Part shown: piece by piece, positions 14,281-23,422 of the stretch
Numbering within the stretch: position 1 is the stretch's first letter
How the letters are laid out: every line of letters begins with the position of its first letter
NCBI RefSeq assembly: GCF_003286085.1
Contig: NW_020825527.1
Coordinates: 1 to 64,000 of the forward strand
DNA from: Drosophila persimilis
Lineage: Eukaryota; Arthropoda; Insecta; Diptera; Drosophilidae
Direction: 5' to 3'
DNA length: 64,000 nucleotides
Notes under the pieces: generated by a model
What the model was told of the DNA's origin: nothing
What the model saw: only the letters and a program-made list of their open reading frames with translations
The model's database searches: none
Translations under genes and position numbers: made by a program

Positions 14281-15565
14281 GGTTCAGTATACATGCCAGT
14301 GCTGGATAGGGAAGGGTTCTATATAAGTGCAGAAGCCATATAGTTGCGGAGGTTCCACTTTTTTGGGGCTATATTGCCATATTGGTGCTTATGCCCAAGA
14401 TGTGCGATCCTGCCACATTTCCTGGAGCGTGGGGGCTATATAGGTGCGGTGGTTCAGTATACATGCCAGTGCTGGATAGGGAAGGGTTCTATATAAGTGC
14501 AGGTGCCATATAGCTGCGGAGGTTCCACTTTTTTATGGGCTAGAGTGCCATATTGGTGCTAGTGCCCAAAATATGCGATCCTGCCAAATTTCCTAGAGCG
14601 TGGGTGCTATATAGGTGCGGTGGTTCAGTATACATGCCAGTGCTGGATAGGGAAGGGTTCTATATAAGTGCAGGTGCCATATAGTTGCGGAGGTTCCACT
14701 TTTTTGGGGCTATATTGCCATATTGGGGCTTATGCCCAAAATATGCGATCCTGCCACATTTCCTGGAGTGTGTATGCTATATAGTTGCGGTGGTTCAGTA
14801 TACATGCCAGTGCTGGATAGGGAAGGGTTCTATATAAGTGCAGAAGCCATATAGTTGCGGAGGTTCCACTTTTTTGGGGCTATATTGCCATATTGGTGCT
14901 TATGCCCAAGATGTGCGATCCTGCCACATTTCCTGGAGCGTGGGGGCTATATAGGTGCGGTGGTTCAGTATACATGCCAGTGCTGGATAGGGAAGGGTTC
15001 TATATAAGTGCAGGTGCCATATAGTTGCGGAGGTTCCACTTTTTTATGGGCTAGAGTGCCATATTGGTGCTAGTGCCCAAGATGTGCGATCCTGCCACAT
15101 TTCCTGGCAGCGTGGGGCTATATAGGTGCGGTGGTTCAGTATACATGCCAGTGCTGGATAGGGAAGGGTTCTATATAAGTGCAGGTGCCATATAGTTGCG
15201 GAGGTTCCACTTTTTTGGGGCTATATTGCCATATTGGTGCTTATGCCCAAAATATGCGATCCTGCCACATTTCCTGGAGCTGTGGGGGCTATATAGGTGC
15301 GGTGGTTCAGTATACATGCCAGTGCTGGATAGGGAAGGGTTCTATATAAGTGCAGGTGCCATATAGTTGCGGATGTTCCACTTTTTTGGGGCTAGAGTGC
15401 CATATTGGTGCTAGTTCCCAAAATATGCGATCCTGCCAAATTTCCTAGAGCGTGGGTGCTATATAGGTGCGGTGGTTCAGTATACATGCCAGTGCTGGAT
15501 AGGGAAGGGTTCTATATAAGTGCAGGTGCCATATAGTTGCGGAGGTTCCAGTTTTTTGGGGCTAT

Positions 15566-15735
15566 ATTGCCATATTGGTGCTTATGCCCAAAATATGCGA
15601 TCCTGCCACATTTCCTAGAGCGTGGTTTCCAGATCGTTGCGGTGATTCAATATACATGCAAGTGCTGTATAGGGAAGGTTTCTATATAAGTGCAGGTGTC
15701 ATATAATTTCGGAGGTTCCACTTTTTTAGGGCTAT
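15566..15735. repeat. Diverged satellite monomer (variant X)
   Basis: This 170-bp unit differs from the majority at many linked sites: TTCCAGATCGTTGCGGTGA replaces GCTATATAGGTGCGGTGG, CAATATACATGCAAGTGCTGTATAGG has the A, A and T changes, AAGGTTTC replaces AAGGGTTC, and GTGTCATATAATTTCGG replaces GTGCCATATAGTTGCGG. Other copies of the type start near 1200, 3920, 9040, 16076, 30480, 38310, 54870 and 57420. They are usually followed by the CCAAATTTCCTAGAGCG monomer type. Confidence 0.85.
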
Positions 15736-16075
15736 ATTGCCATATTGGTGCTTATGCCCAAAATATGCGATCCTGCCAAATTTCCTAGAGCGTGGGTGCT
15801 ATATAGGTGCGGTGGTTCAGTATACATGCCAGTGCTGGATAGGGAAGGGTTCTATATAAGTGCAGGTGCCATATAGTTGCGGAGGTTCCACTTTTTTGGG
15901 GCTATATTGCCATATTGGGGCTTATGCCCAAAATATGCGATCCTGCCACATTTCCTGGAGTGTGTATGCTATATAGTTGCGGTGGTTCAGTATACATGCC
16001 AGTGCTGGATAGGGAAGGGTTCTATATAAGTGCAGGTGCCATATACTTGCGGAGGTTCCAGTTTTTTGGGGCTAT

Positions 16076-16245
16076 ATTGCCATATTGGTGCTTATGCCCA
16101 AAATATGCGATCCTGCCACATTTCCTAGAGCGTGGTTTCCAGATCGTTGCGGTGATTCAATATACATGCAAGTGCTGTATAGGGAAGGTTTCTATATAAG
16201 TGCAGGTGTCATATAATTTCGGAGGTTCCACTTTTTTAGGGCTAT
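16076..16245. repeat. Diverged satellite monomer (variant X), second local copy
   Basis: Almost identical to the variant X monomer at 15566 and exactly 510 bp (three monomers) further on, so a three-monomer block was duplicated locally. It is followed by a CCAAATTTCC monomer and then by the GAGGCTATAGTGCCGTATTG type, as near 9350 and 30790. Confidence 0.8.
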
Positions 16246-16592
16246 ATTGCCATATTGGTGCTTATGCCCAAAATATGCGATCCTGCCAAATTTCCTAGAG
16301 CGTGGGTGCTATATAGGTGCGGTGGTTCAGTATACATGCCAGTGCTGGATAGGGAAGGGTTCTATATAAGTGAAGGTGCCATATAGTTGCGGAGTTCCAC
16401 TTTTTTGAGGCTATAGTGCCGTATTGTTGCTAATGCCCAAGATGTGCGATCTTGCCACATTTCCTGGAGCGTGGGTGATATATGGGTGCGGTGATTCAGT
16501 ATACATGCCAGTGCTGGTTAGGGAAGGATTCTATATAAGTGCAGGTGCCATATAGTTGCGGAGGTTCCACTTTTTTGGGGCTATATTGCCAT

Positions 16593-17045
16593 TGGTTATG
16601 AATTAGTGGACTGTTTAATCGTTTATATCTTGAGCTTATTTATTATTTATTGATTATTTAATATTGGTGGTTATAGTACAATTATATTACAAGAATAGCG
16701 GGGGGTTCGATTCTGCGGCGGTACAAACTATGCGTGCGGGCGGCTTCGTCTCGAAGTTTCTACTGCGGTTCAAACTAAGCGTGCGGGCGGCTTCGTCTAG
16801 AAGTTTCTACTGCATCAACTCCGCGAAAAGAAGTCGAGCAAAAGGGAATTGAAAGATCACGCGATAAGACTCGACGCGACGGTCTCAATGCAAAACAACG
16901 GAACGCATCGCTGTGTGCGTGTGCAGCTGCGGGCTTGGCTATGCGTGTGAGAACATTACAGTTATGTTTTGGACACGAGCAAAACAACAACACAGCTATG
17001 CGCGTAAAAATAGTTACTTAGGCGGTGTACTACATGAACATTGAA
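16593..17045 (-). repeat. BEL 3' LTR, truncated at its inner end
   Basis: Matches 22140-22625 of the other LTR. It lacks 33 bp corresponding to 22581-22613; the junction lies between two TAC copies. It also lacks the final 29 bp (22626-22654) that should border the internal region. Beyond 17045 the sequence is gag-pol coding sequence, so a deletion joined the pol end directly to the LTR. Positions 16718-16811 hold two copies of a 47-bp direct repeat. Confidence 0.88.
16718..16811. repeat. Two 47-bp direct repeats inside the BEL LTR
   Basis: Units 16718-16764 and 16765-16811 share AAACTAAGCGTGCGGGCGG-like sequence (first unit CTATGCG, second CTAAGCG) and end in GAAGTTTCTACT. The same pair is at 22265-22358 in the other LTR, so it belongs to the element. 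It could be a duplicated regulatory segment, but nothing in the sequence proves a role. Confidence 0.8.
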
Positions 17046-20000
17046 CACTCTTGTACACTCCTCGGGCGGTTTTGACGGTGACCACTCGAACCCTCTCGTC
17101 TTGGCCAGGATGAACTTCGGTGATTCGCCCAAGCAGCCACTTGCTAGGCGGTTGATTTGGCTCCTTCAGTACCACAAGAGTGTCCACGGTTATGTCGTTG
17201 GACTCCTGCTGCCATTTCGTGCGAGGTTGCAAGCAAGTAAAGTATTCCAGATTCCAACGTTTCCAGAATCCTTGAACCTTGGCTTGCAGTTGTCTCCAAC
17301 GCTGCAGTCTGTTAATGTTGACGTCTAACAAGGACGGCTCCGGCACCGACATGTGAGGTTGACCTGTAAGAAAATGAGCGGGGGTAAGGGGATCCAAGCT
17401 GTGATCGCTGGGCGCGCACAGTGGGCGAGAGTTGAGTAACCCTTCAATCTGAGTTAAAATTGTTGAATATTCCTCGAAGGTTAACGCACTGCTACCAATT
17501 ACTCGGCGAAGGTGGAGTTTGATAGATCGTACGCCTGTTTCCCAAAGACCTCCAAAGTGCGGGGCAGATGGCGGAATGAAGTGCCAGTTGATGTCCTGAC
17601 TCGTCAGAAAATTAGCAATTTCCTCGTCTTGACTTTGAGATACAGCTATCCGTTGCATCTCCGTTAGTTCCTTTCTGGCTCCATGGAATGTTGTGCCATT
17701 GTCCGAGTACAAGTCGGATATAGGGCCACGTCGAGACCAAAAACGTTTGAAAGCGGCGATAAATGCAGGAGTCGTCAAATCACTGACGAGCTCGATATGA
17801 ATTGCTTTGGTGGACAGACAAACAAAGATGGCAAACCAAGCTTTGCCAAACTTCGGTGTCCGACCTGCTGATGTCTTGATGGTAGCTGGTCCAGCGTAAT
17901 CCAATCCAGAATGTAGAAAGCAGCGGGTGGGCTGAACGCGAACGGCGGGAAGATCAGCCATGAGCTGTGTACTCGTTCCTTTGCGCTGGAGGAAGCATAT
18001 CTTGCAGTTGAATACAATTTTGCGGACTATGTTACGGGCTCCCAGGATCCAATACTTCTGTCTCAACGTGTGAAACATAAATTCGACTCCAGCGTGTAAC
18101 GATGTGACGTGCTGGTGTCTAGCTATTAAAACAGCGACTGGTGATTCCTTTGGAAGAAGTATGGGATGTTTTGCGTCATAGGTTGTCATCGAGTTTCCAA
18201 TGCGTCCTCCTACGCGCAGAATTCCTTGGTCGTCAACAAATGGAGTGTAGTGAATCAACTTGGATTTTTGAGAAAGGGCTTGTCCAGTGCTCAGCTGTCT
18301 GTACTCCACTTGGAAGAACTCCATCTGGACATGTTTGATTACCCTAGAGCGGGCATATTGAAGCTCCCATGACGATAAAAATGATGACAGGCGGTCCTTG
18401 CAACGAAGACGATGTACGAACCGAAAGCAATAGCTAAGTGTCCGCAAGAGATGTGACCAGGAGGAAGCTTTGTTGATCATACAGTTAAGATCATCTCCTT
18501 CATTGGAAATGTGTAGATTAACTTGGGGCTTGACCTTTACTTCCATCCGCTCAGCGTCCTCAGTCGACAGTGCGAACTTGGCCTTAGCAGGTGGCCAAGT
18601 GCGATGTGATTGGGAAAGCCACGGTGGTCCATTCCACCACAGTTGATGTTCTACCAGATCCTTTGGTAGAAGTCCGCGTGATGCACAGTCCGCGGGATTG
18701 TCCTCAGTGCGAATGTGGGCAGCTACGTGGCAGCAGCTACGTGGGCAAGCTTCTAGAATCTCAGCCGTGCGATTACAAACATAAGTGTTCCAAGTCCGTG
18801 GGGGTGATGAGAGCCAATGTAGTACAAGTTCGGAGTCTGACCAACACGAAGTACTGGAAATAGGAATAGTTAGAGTTTGCTTAACCAGAGACATCAATTT
18901 CGACAGAAGATGGGCGGCATTCAACTCGAGCCGTGGGATGGAGATAGGTTTGATGGGTGCCACCCGGGTTTTTGCGGCGATCAGTGTTACAGCGTAGTCA
19001 TTATTGACTCTCACGCGACTGTAGATGACAGCGGCGTATGCATGAGATGACGCATCGGCGAATCCATGCAGCTCCGTTGCTTGAAGTGGCGAGGATAGGT
19101 AGCGGGGTATGCGACAGCTTTCCAGTAAATGAACTTCGGCTACAAACTGTTGCCACCGTGCGCATAGCTGCGCGAGTAGTGGTTCGTTCCAGTCGACCGA
19201 GCTCAGCCAACTATAAATGTCCTGTGGCAGCGATTTGAGTAGTGACCAACAGTTTGAACTCCATTTTCGAAGTTTAAATTGAGCTTGGCTCAATAGCAAA
19301 ATTAATTCATCTTTGAGTGCAATGAGATCGTCGATACTATCGCAACCAGTAGGGATATCATCCACGTACGCGTCTCGTACAAGCACAGCAGCAGCCTTCG
19401 GATACAAATCGGCATGATCTTGCGCGATCTGCTTGAGAACTCGAACAGCCAAGAACGGCGAAGACGCTAAACCATACGTCACGGTCAGCAATCGATAATG
19501 ATCGAGTGTAGCAGTCTCCTCCTTTCGCCAGACAATCCGTTGGTAATGCGTGTGATCTTCTGAAACCAGGATGCCTCTAAACATTTTCTCAATGTCCGTA
19601 CAAAACACATAGCGATGCTGACGGAAACGTAGACATACTCCAAGTAAATCCCTTTGAATAGGTGGTCCGATGTGTAGTCGTGAATTAAGTGAAGATCCAT
19701 TGCAGTCCTCCCCAGAGCCATCGAATAAAACTCGGCATTTCGTGGTGGTGCTATCTGGTTTAAATACTGCGTGGTGTGCTAAGTAATTGTGATTGGCGGG
19801 ACCGTTTTCTACGGTAGTAGAAGGAATCACCTCCATGTGTCCTCGTTGTATATAATCCTCCATAAACTCGACATACTGTTGTTTGAGCGCAGGAAATTTT
19901 CGAAATTTCCGCTCGAGAGAAGAAAAGCGGCGTAGTGCTTGTGGCAGTGTGGACCCCATCGGAGGGGCAGATTCCTTGAACGGGTATTGGACGATGTACA

Positions 20001-22053
20001 CGCCATCGTTTCTGCGGGCGTGCGTATGAACGAAGTGTTGCTCAGCGGGATCACTAGCATCAATGGTAGCGTCACTTGGTTGAACTCGTTCCATGTCCAT
20101 GAACGATCGAACCAAAGTGTCCAGATCCTCGTGCGCGTGATGTGCTAGTGCGTGGTTGTGAGCATCACTACTGAGATGGTAGCTGCCTGTAATGACCCAA
20201 CCAAAATTAGTATGAAGTGCAATAGGATATTCAGAACCAAACTCTTTGCTTTGTCCAGTGTACAGGTTCCAAAGCTGATCAGCTCCTAAGATCACGTCGA
20301 TTTCGCCTGGTTTACCAAATGTAGGGTCCGCTAAGGGTAGATCACGAATCCTTTTCCACATCGGTGTGTTAGACTCGATCCTCTGGGCTGGAATCGAGGA
20401 GGTTAAAGTGTTCATAATCAGACCTGCTACCACCACTGAGGCCGAGCTTGTGCGGGAGAGCAGCGTGAATGTGGCGCGACCTCTAGTAACCCCAGCAGGA
20501 TTTGCGCCTAGACCAACCACTGGTATACGAGCGTGGGTGCGCGGCAAACCAATTCGTTGAATAAATGATTCGGCGACCATCGTTATAGTCGAACCAGTAT
20601 CCAACAGTATCCTGCAGGTGGTCTCGTTGCCCCAGGAGTCGACTATAGTGGCCAAAATCGTTGGCAATATGGCCTGACTCTTGGCCACGAATTTCCTCTC
20701 CAATGTATGATGGCTGACCACGGCAGGATCAGCGTCAGCAGGGAAACTGGAGGAGCGGACGGGTGAGTCAGCGGAGTTATTGACATCAGCGGAAGCCGTG
20801 ACAGAGCGTATGTCCTCTGGATGAACAAGAGTGTGGTGCCTCAGCTTACACAGTCGGCACGTGTTTGTGGAATTACACTCCTTGACTTGATGAGATCGGC
20901 TTAGACAATTGAAGCACAAATGACCATCCCTTGCGAACTTGCGGCGGTCCACAACATCCAGAGCCTTGAATTGAGTGCACGCATAAAGACTGTGTTGCTC
21001 GTGACAATATACACAATCACGAGCAGACGTATTTGGCACGTCCACATGATGAGAAATTGCACGACGTTTATTCAGCACCGTGTGTGTATCCTGGATTAGC
21101 TTTGGATCTTGACAAGACTCAAGTGCATCGCAACGGGCGAAGACAAAGCCAAACAGGTCATTTATGGTCACATTTTCCTTGCACGATTCACTGGAGGTGG
21201 CCCACGCTTCCTTGCATTCCGGGTCTAACTTTGAGAGTAAGATATGGATTAGCCACACATCGCGGCTGTCGCAGCTCAGCGCATGTAGACCACGTATACT
21301 TTCGTCAGCGGTGTCGACTATCTTACGCAACTCGGCGATGTTTGAACCCTTTGCGGTTGGCAACGAAAGAAAGTTTTGAATGAACGAACGAGCAATCAGT
21401 GACTTCTTGTTGTAGCGATTTTCGAGCCTCTCCCATGCGTCCTGGTAATTGGCATCCGATACGGGAATATGTTTTATCAGAGACAACGCTTCACCATCCA
21501 GATAGGATTTCAAATAATGAAACTTTTGGCACTTGGACAGACTACTCTTCTTGTCGACTGAGCCTAAGAACAAGTCACTAAACTGACACCAATCCTCGTA
21601 TCTGCCCGAAAACGTCGGAATGCGTATTTTCTCGAACTGCAGCTCTGTGGTTCCCGATGAGTCCCGAATCCTCTCCAGAAGTTGAGTTTGTCCCTCAAAT
21701 AAGCGTTCCACAGTGGTCGATAGCAGTAGATTTGAGTTGTCGTGCTCATTCTCGTGACTGCTCCGGTCACGTATGGCTTCAGTGAAGATACTATGCGCAC
21801 TAAAGAACCTTTTCTCATATTCGGGGATGTCCAAATCCGGATCCACGTATTCATCTTCATCATTATATTGCACCAGCTCTTCAGACAGCTCCATAAAGCG
21901 GTTGAAAGTTGCAACAAGTCGGTCCAACTTGTGCTCTAATGTTTGCACAGAAGTACATGACTGTACAAACTCTTGAGCCTCCGCAGCCACGCGAGTTAAT
22001 TGGGATTTGCAGGCCCCACGTTGCTGAATTAGACGATGCACTAGGGCCTTCAT
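17014..22053 (-). CDS. BEL/Pao gag-pol polyprotein, 1679 aa
   Basis: One open frame starts at ATG 22051-22053, 58 bp inside the PBS. Domains in order: Gag with the DUF1759-like FSGRYEDW motif (about residues 146-155); Cys/His zinc-binding region (about 347-410, CVYC, CFNC and CRLC pairs); aspartic protease LLDTGS (483-488); reverse transcriptase with YVDD (896-899); RNase H from FADASS (998-1003), with WSDSELV (1071-1077) and the NPADCASRG box; integrase HHCC (C1350, C1353) and a D1385, D1451, E1505 triad; and a C-terminal BEL-type domain. The product would make virus-like particles and copy and integrate the element. The stop codon is supplied by LTR sequence after a deletion, so the last residues (from about 1665) are probably not native. 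There are no internal stops or frameshifts. Confidence 0.93.
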   Translation of the reverse strand: MKALVHRLIQQRGACKSQLTRVAAEAQEFVQSCTSVQTLEHKLDRLVATFNRFMELSEELVQYNDEDEYVDPDLDIPEYEKRFFSAHSIFTEAIRDRSSHENEHDNSNLLLSTTVERLFEGQTQLLERIRDSSGTTELQFEKIRIPTFSGRYEDWCQFSDLFLGSVDKKSSLSKCQKFHYLKSYLDGEALSLIKHIPVSDANYQDAWERLENRYNKKSLIARSFIQNFLSLPTAKGSNIAELRKIVDTADESIRGLHALSCDSRDVWLIHILLSKLDPECKEAWATSSESCKENVTINDLFGFVFARCDALESCQDPKLIQDTHTVLNKRRAISHHVDVPNTSARDCVYCHEQHSLYACTQFKALDVVDRRKFARDGHLCFNCLSRSHQVKECNSTNTCRLCKLRHHTLVHPEDIRSVTASADVNNSADSPVRSSSFPADADPAVVSHHTLERKFVAKSQAILPTILATIVDSWGNETTCRILLDTGSTITMVAESFIQRIGLPRTHARIPVVGLGANPAGVTRGRATFTLLSRTSSASVVVAGLIMNTLTSSIPAQRIESNTPMWKRIRDLPLADPTFGKPGEIDVILGADQLWNLYTGQSKEFGSEYPIALHTNFGWVITGSYHLSSDAHNHALAHHAHEDLDTLVRSFMDMERVQPSDATIDASDPAEQHFVHTHARRNDGVYIVQYPFKESAPPMGSTLPQALRRFSSLERKFRKFPALKQQYVEFMEDYIQRGHMEVIPSTTVENGPANHNYLAHHAVFKPDSTTTKCRVLFDGSGEDCNGSSLNSRLHIGPPIQRDLLGVCLRFRQHRYVFCTDIEKMFRGILVSEDHTHYQRIVWRKEETATLDHYRLLTVTYGLASSPFLAVRVLKQIAQDHADLYPKAAAVLVRDAYVDDIPTGCDSIDDLIALKDELILLLSQAQFKLRKWSSNCWSLLKSLPQDIYSWLSSVDWNEPLLAQLCARWQQFVAEVHLLESCRIPRYLSSPLQATELHGFADASSHAYAAVIYSRVRVNNDYAVTLIAAKTRVAPIKPISIPRLELNAAHLLSKLMSLVKQTLTIPISSTSCWSDSELVLHWLSSPPRTWNTYVCNRTAEILEACPRSCCHVAAHIRTEDNPADCASRGLLPKDLVEHQLWWNGPPWLSQSHRTWPPAKAKFALSTEDAERMEVKVKPQVNLHISNEGDDLNCMINKASSWSHLLRTLSYCFRFVHRLRCKDRLSSFLSSWELQYARSRVIKHVQMEFFQVEYRQLSTGQALSQKSKLIHYTPFVDDQGILRVGGRIGNSMTTYDAKHPILLPKESPVAVLIARHQHVTSLHAGVEFMFHTLRQKYWILGARNIVRKIVFNCKICFLQRKGTSTQLMADLPAVRVQPTRCFLHSGLDYAGPATIKTSAGRTPKFGKAWFAIFVCLSTKAIHIELVSDLTTPAFIAAFKRFWSRRGPISDLYSDNGTTFHGARKELTEMQRIAVSQSQDEEIANFLTSQDINWHFIPPSAPHFGGLWETGVRSIKLHLRRVIGSSALTFEEYSTILTQIEGLLNSRPLCAPSDHSLDPLTPAHFLTGQPHMSVPEPSLLDVNINRLQRWRQLQAKVQGFWKRWNLEYFTCLQPRTKWQQESNDITVDTLVVLKEPNQPPSKWLLGRITEVHPGQDERVRVVTVKTARGVYKSVQCSCSTPPK

Positions 22054-22111
22054 GGCAAACAGCGGGTAACGGTATCACTCAATATGTATCTAAATAAACT
22101 CAAACGCGGAG

Positions 22112-22129
22112 ATCCGGCTCGAAGGACCA
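22112..22129 (-). promoter_or_regulatory. BEL primer binding site, tRNA-Tyr type
   Basis: On the plus strand this reads ATCCGGCTCGAAGGACCA, which is the 3' end of a eukaryotic tRNA-Tyr including CCA. The element RNA (minus-strand sense) would pair with it to prime minus-strand DNA synthesis. It lies 10 bp inside the 5' LTR edge. Confidence 0.85.
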
Positions 22130-22139
22130 AAATTTGCTA

Positions 22140-22654
22140 TGGTTATGAATTAGTGGACTGTATAATCGTTTATATCTTGAGCTTATTTATTATTTATTGA
22201 TTATTTAATATTGGTGGTTATAGTACAATTATATTACAAGAATAGCGGGGGGTTCGATTCTGCGGCGGTACAAACTATGCGTGCGGGCGGCTTCGTCTCG
22301 AAGTTTCTACTGCGGTTCAAACTAAGCGTGCGGGCGGCTTCGTCTAGAAGTTTCTACTGCATCAACTCCGCGAAAAGAAGTCGAGCAAAAGGGAATTGAA
22401 AGATCACGCGATAAGACTCGACGCGACGGTCTCAATGCAAAACAACGGAACGCATCGCTGTGTGCGTGTGCAGCTGCGGGCTTGGCTATGCGTGTGAGAA
22501 CATTACAGTTATGTTTTGGACACGAGCAAAACAACAACACAGCTATGCGCGTAAAAATAGTTACTTAGGCGGTGTACTACAATCAGCGTGTAAATAGGTC
22601 AATCGCAATATACATGAACATTGAATTAAAAACTACGAGGCTCATTTCTCACCA
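22140..22654 (-). repeat. BEL 5' LTR, full length (515 bp)
   Basis: Begins TGGTTATGAATTAG and ends CTCATTTCTCACCA in the plus reading, and is flanked outside by the GCCAT duplication. Contains the 47-bp direct repeats at 22265-22358. It should hold the promoter for minus-strand transcription. It is the reference for what the other LTR has lost. Confidence 0.9.
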
Positions 22655-22844
22655 GCCATATTGGTGCTTATGCCCAAAATATGCGATCCTGCCATATTTC
22701 CTGGAGTGTGTATGCTATATAGTTGCGGTGGTTCAGTATACATGCCAGTGCTGGATAGGGAAGGGTTCTATACAAGCGAAGGTGCCATATAGTTGCGGAG
22801 TTCCACTTTTTTGACGCTATAGTGCCGTATTGTTGCTAGTGCCC
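22655..22844. repeat. Satellite remnant between two insertions
   Basis: About one monomer of the same satellite separates the BEL element from the 412-like element. It starts with the GCCAT target duplication and ends with GCCC, the target duplication of the next element. Removing both elements restores a normal run of monomers, including the GTGCCGTATTGTTGCTAGTGCCC variant that also appears near 9355, 16425 and 30810. Confidence 0.95.
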
Positions 22845-23208
22845 TGTAATATGTCAATATTACAATTATAACACTGGCACGTCTGTGCCGTTTGACTTCG
22901 GTTTTTAGAATGTCTTTATTGAATTTATTCTTATAACTCAACATTCTTACGCCAACAGCGGAGCGGCTTCATACATATTTGTCTTATCAGCATAATCGAG
23001 AGGGCAAGAGCCGTATGTACATATGTGTATATATATATATGCTTCAAGTGGTCAGCGTGGGAATGCTGACTTAGCTTAGCGCATAAACGGCGATCATATT
23101 GCACGCTCACTTGGAGTGGTTTTGTTTGTGTACTGCAACAATGTGTTGCTGATACATTTATTGTTAACCATTGGGTACAGTGTACACTCAATATATGCAC
23201 ATACTACA
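22845..23208 (-). repeat. 412-like element 3' LTR (364 bp)
   Basis: Plus reading begins TGTAATATGTCAATATTAC and ends GCACATACTACA. It matches 29591-29970 except that ACATTC follows ATAACTCA here, where the other copy has a 22-bp GC-rich segment. Confidence 0.92.
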
Positions 23209-23221
23209 TCTCCCTCCTTTT
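23209..23221 (-). promoter_or_regulatory. 412-like polypurine tract
   Basis: On the minus strand this reads AAAAGGAGGGAGA, directly next to the 3' LTR. This is where plus-strand DNA synthesis would be primed. Confidence 0.85.
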
Positions 23222-23422
23222 GAAAAATAACGTAATTAAATGTAGTTATTTTACTTAAATTTATTTTATATATATAAAAAATTTTGATTTGAGGATTTTT
23301 TGTATTTGTAATGTATTTAATGTTTTTTTTTTTTTTGTGTATACATATCTTTTTGCACATCTTGTATAATTAAATTTTTTATTCTTTTTTTTTTGTATTT
23401 TATTTGTTTTATTTTGTGTCTG

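Larger units (their letters stand above)
1..16592. repeat. Satellite array 1, ~170-bp monomers (about 97 copies)
   Basis: Head-to-tail monomers, all in one orientation, fill this stretch with no gene. The period is 170 bp, for example ATTGCCATAT at 2531 and again at 2701; single-base indels give 169-172 bp units. Landmarks in order are ATTGCCATATTGGTGCTTATGC, then TGCGATCCTGCCACATTTCC, GAGCGTGG, GGTTCAGTATACATGCC, GTGCTGGATAGGGAAGG, TTCTATATAAGTGCAGG, CATATAGTTGCGGAGG and a C-T6-GGGG tract. Most copies differ by only a few bases. Recurrent variants are ATGGGCTAGAGTGCC instead of GGGGCTATATTGCC, GCTAGTGCCC instead of GCTTATGCCC, and a 171-bp form with GTAGCCAT that I saw only in this array. 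Short ORFs here are by-products of the repeat. I cannot name the satellite family from sequence alone. Confidence 0.97.
16593..22654 (-). mobile_element. BEL/Pao LTR retrotransposon, nearly complete
   Basis: Inserted in the satellite with a 5-bp target duplication GCCAT (16588-16592 and 22655-22659), the size expected for Pao/BEL. It is read on the minus strand: the right LTR (22140-22654) is 5' and the left LTR (16593-17045) is 3'. Order from the 5' side: LTR, tRNA-Tyr-type PBS, one 1679-codon gag-pol frame, truncated 3' LTR. LTR termini are TG and CA in the plus reading. In their shared part the LTRs differ at one base that I noticed (GTTTAATCG versus GTATAATCG), so the insertion is young. 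The inner edge of the 3' LTR and the polypurine tract are missing. Confidence 0.93.

Noticed and set aside
1..16592. CRISPR-like array
   Set aside because: The units are 170 bp and repeat along their whole length with no unique spacers, and the genome context is eukaryotic with LTR retrotransposons.
16664..16852. ORF of 62 codons in the BEL LTR (also at 22211-22399)
   Set aside because: Runs through the 47-bp direct repeats on the strand opposite to the element; present twice only because the LTRs are copies.
22979..23045. A possible host gene or tRNA near the TA microsatellite in the 412-like LTR
   Set aside because: The sequence is part of both LTR copies and shows no cloverleaf or coding signal.
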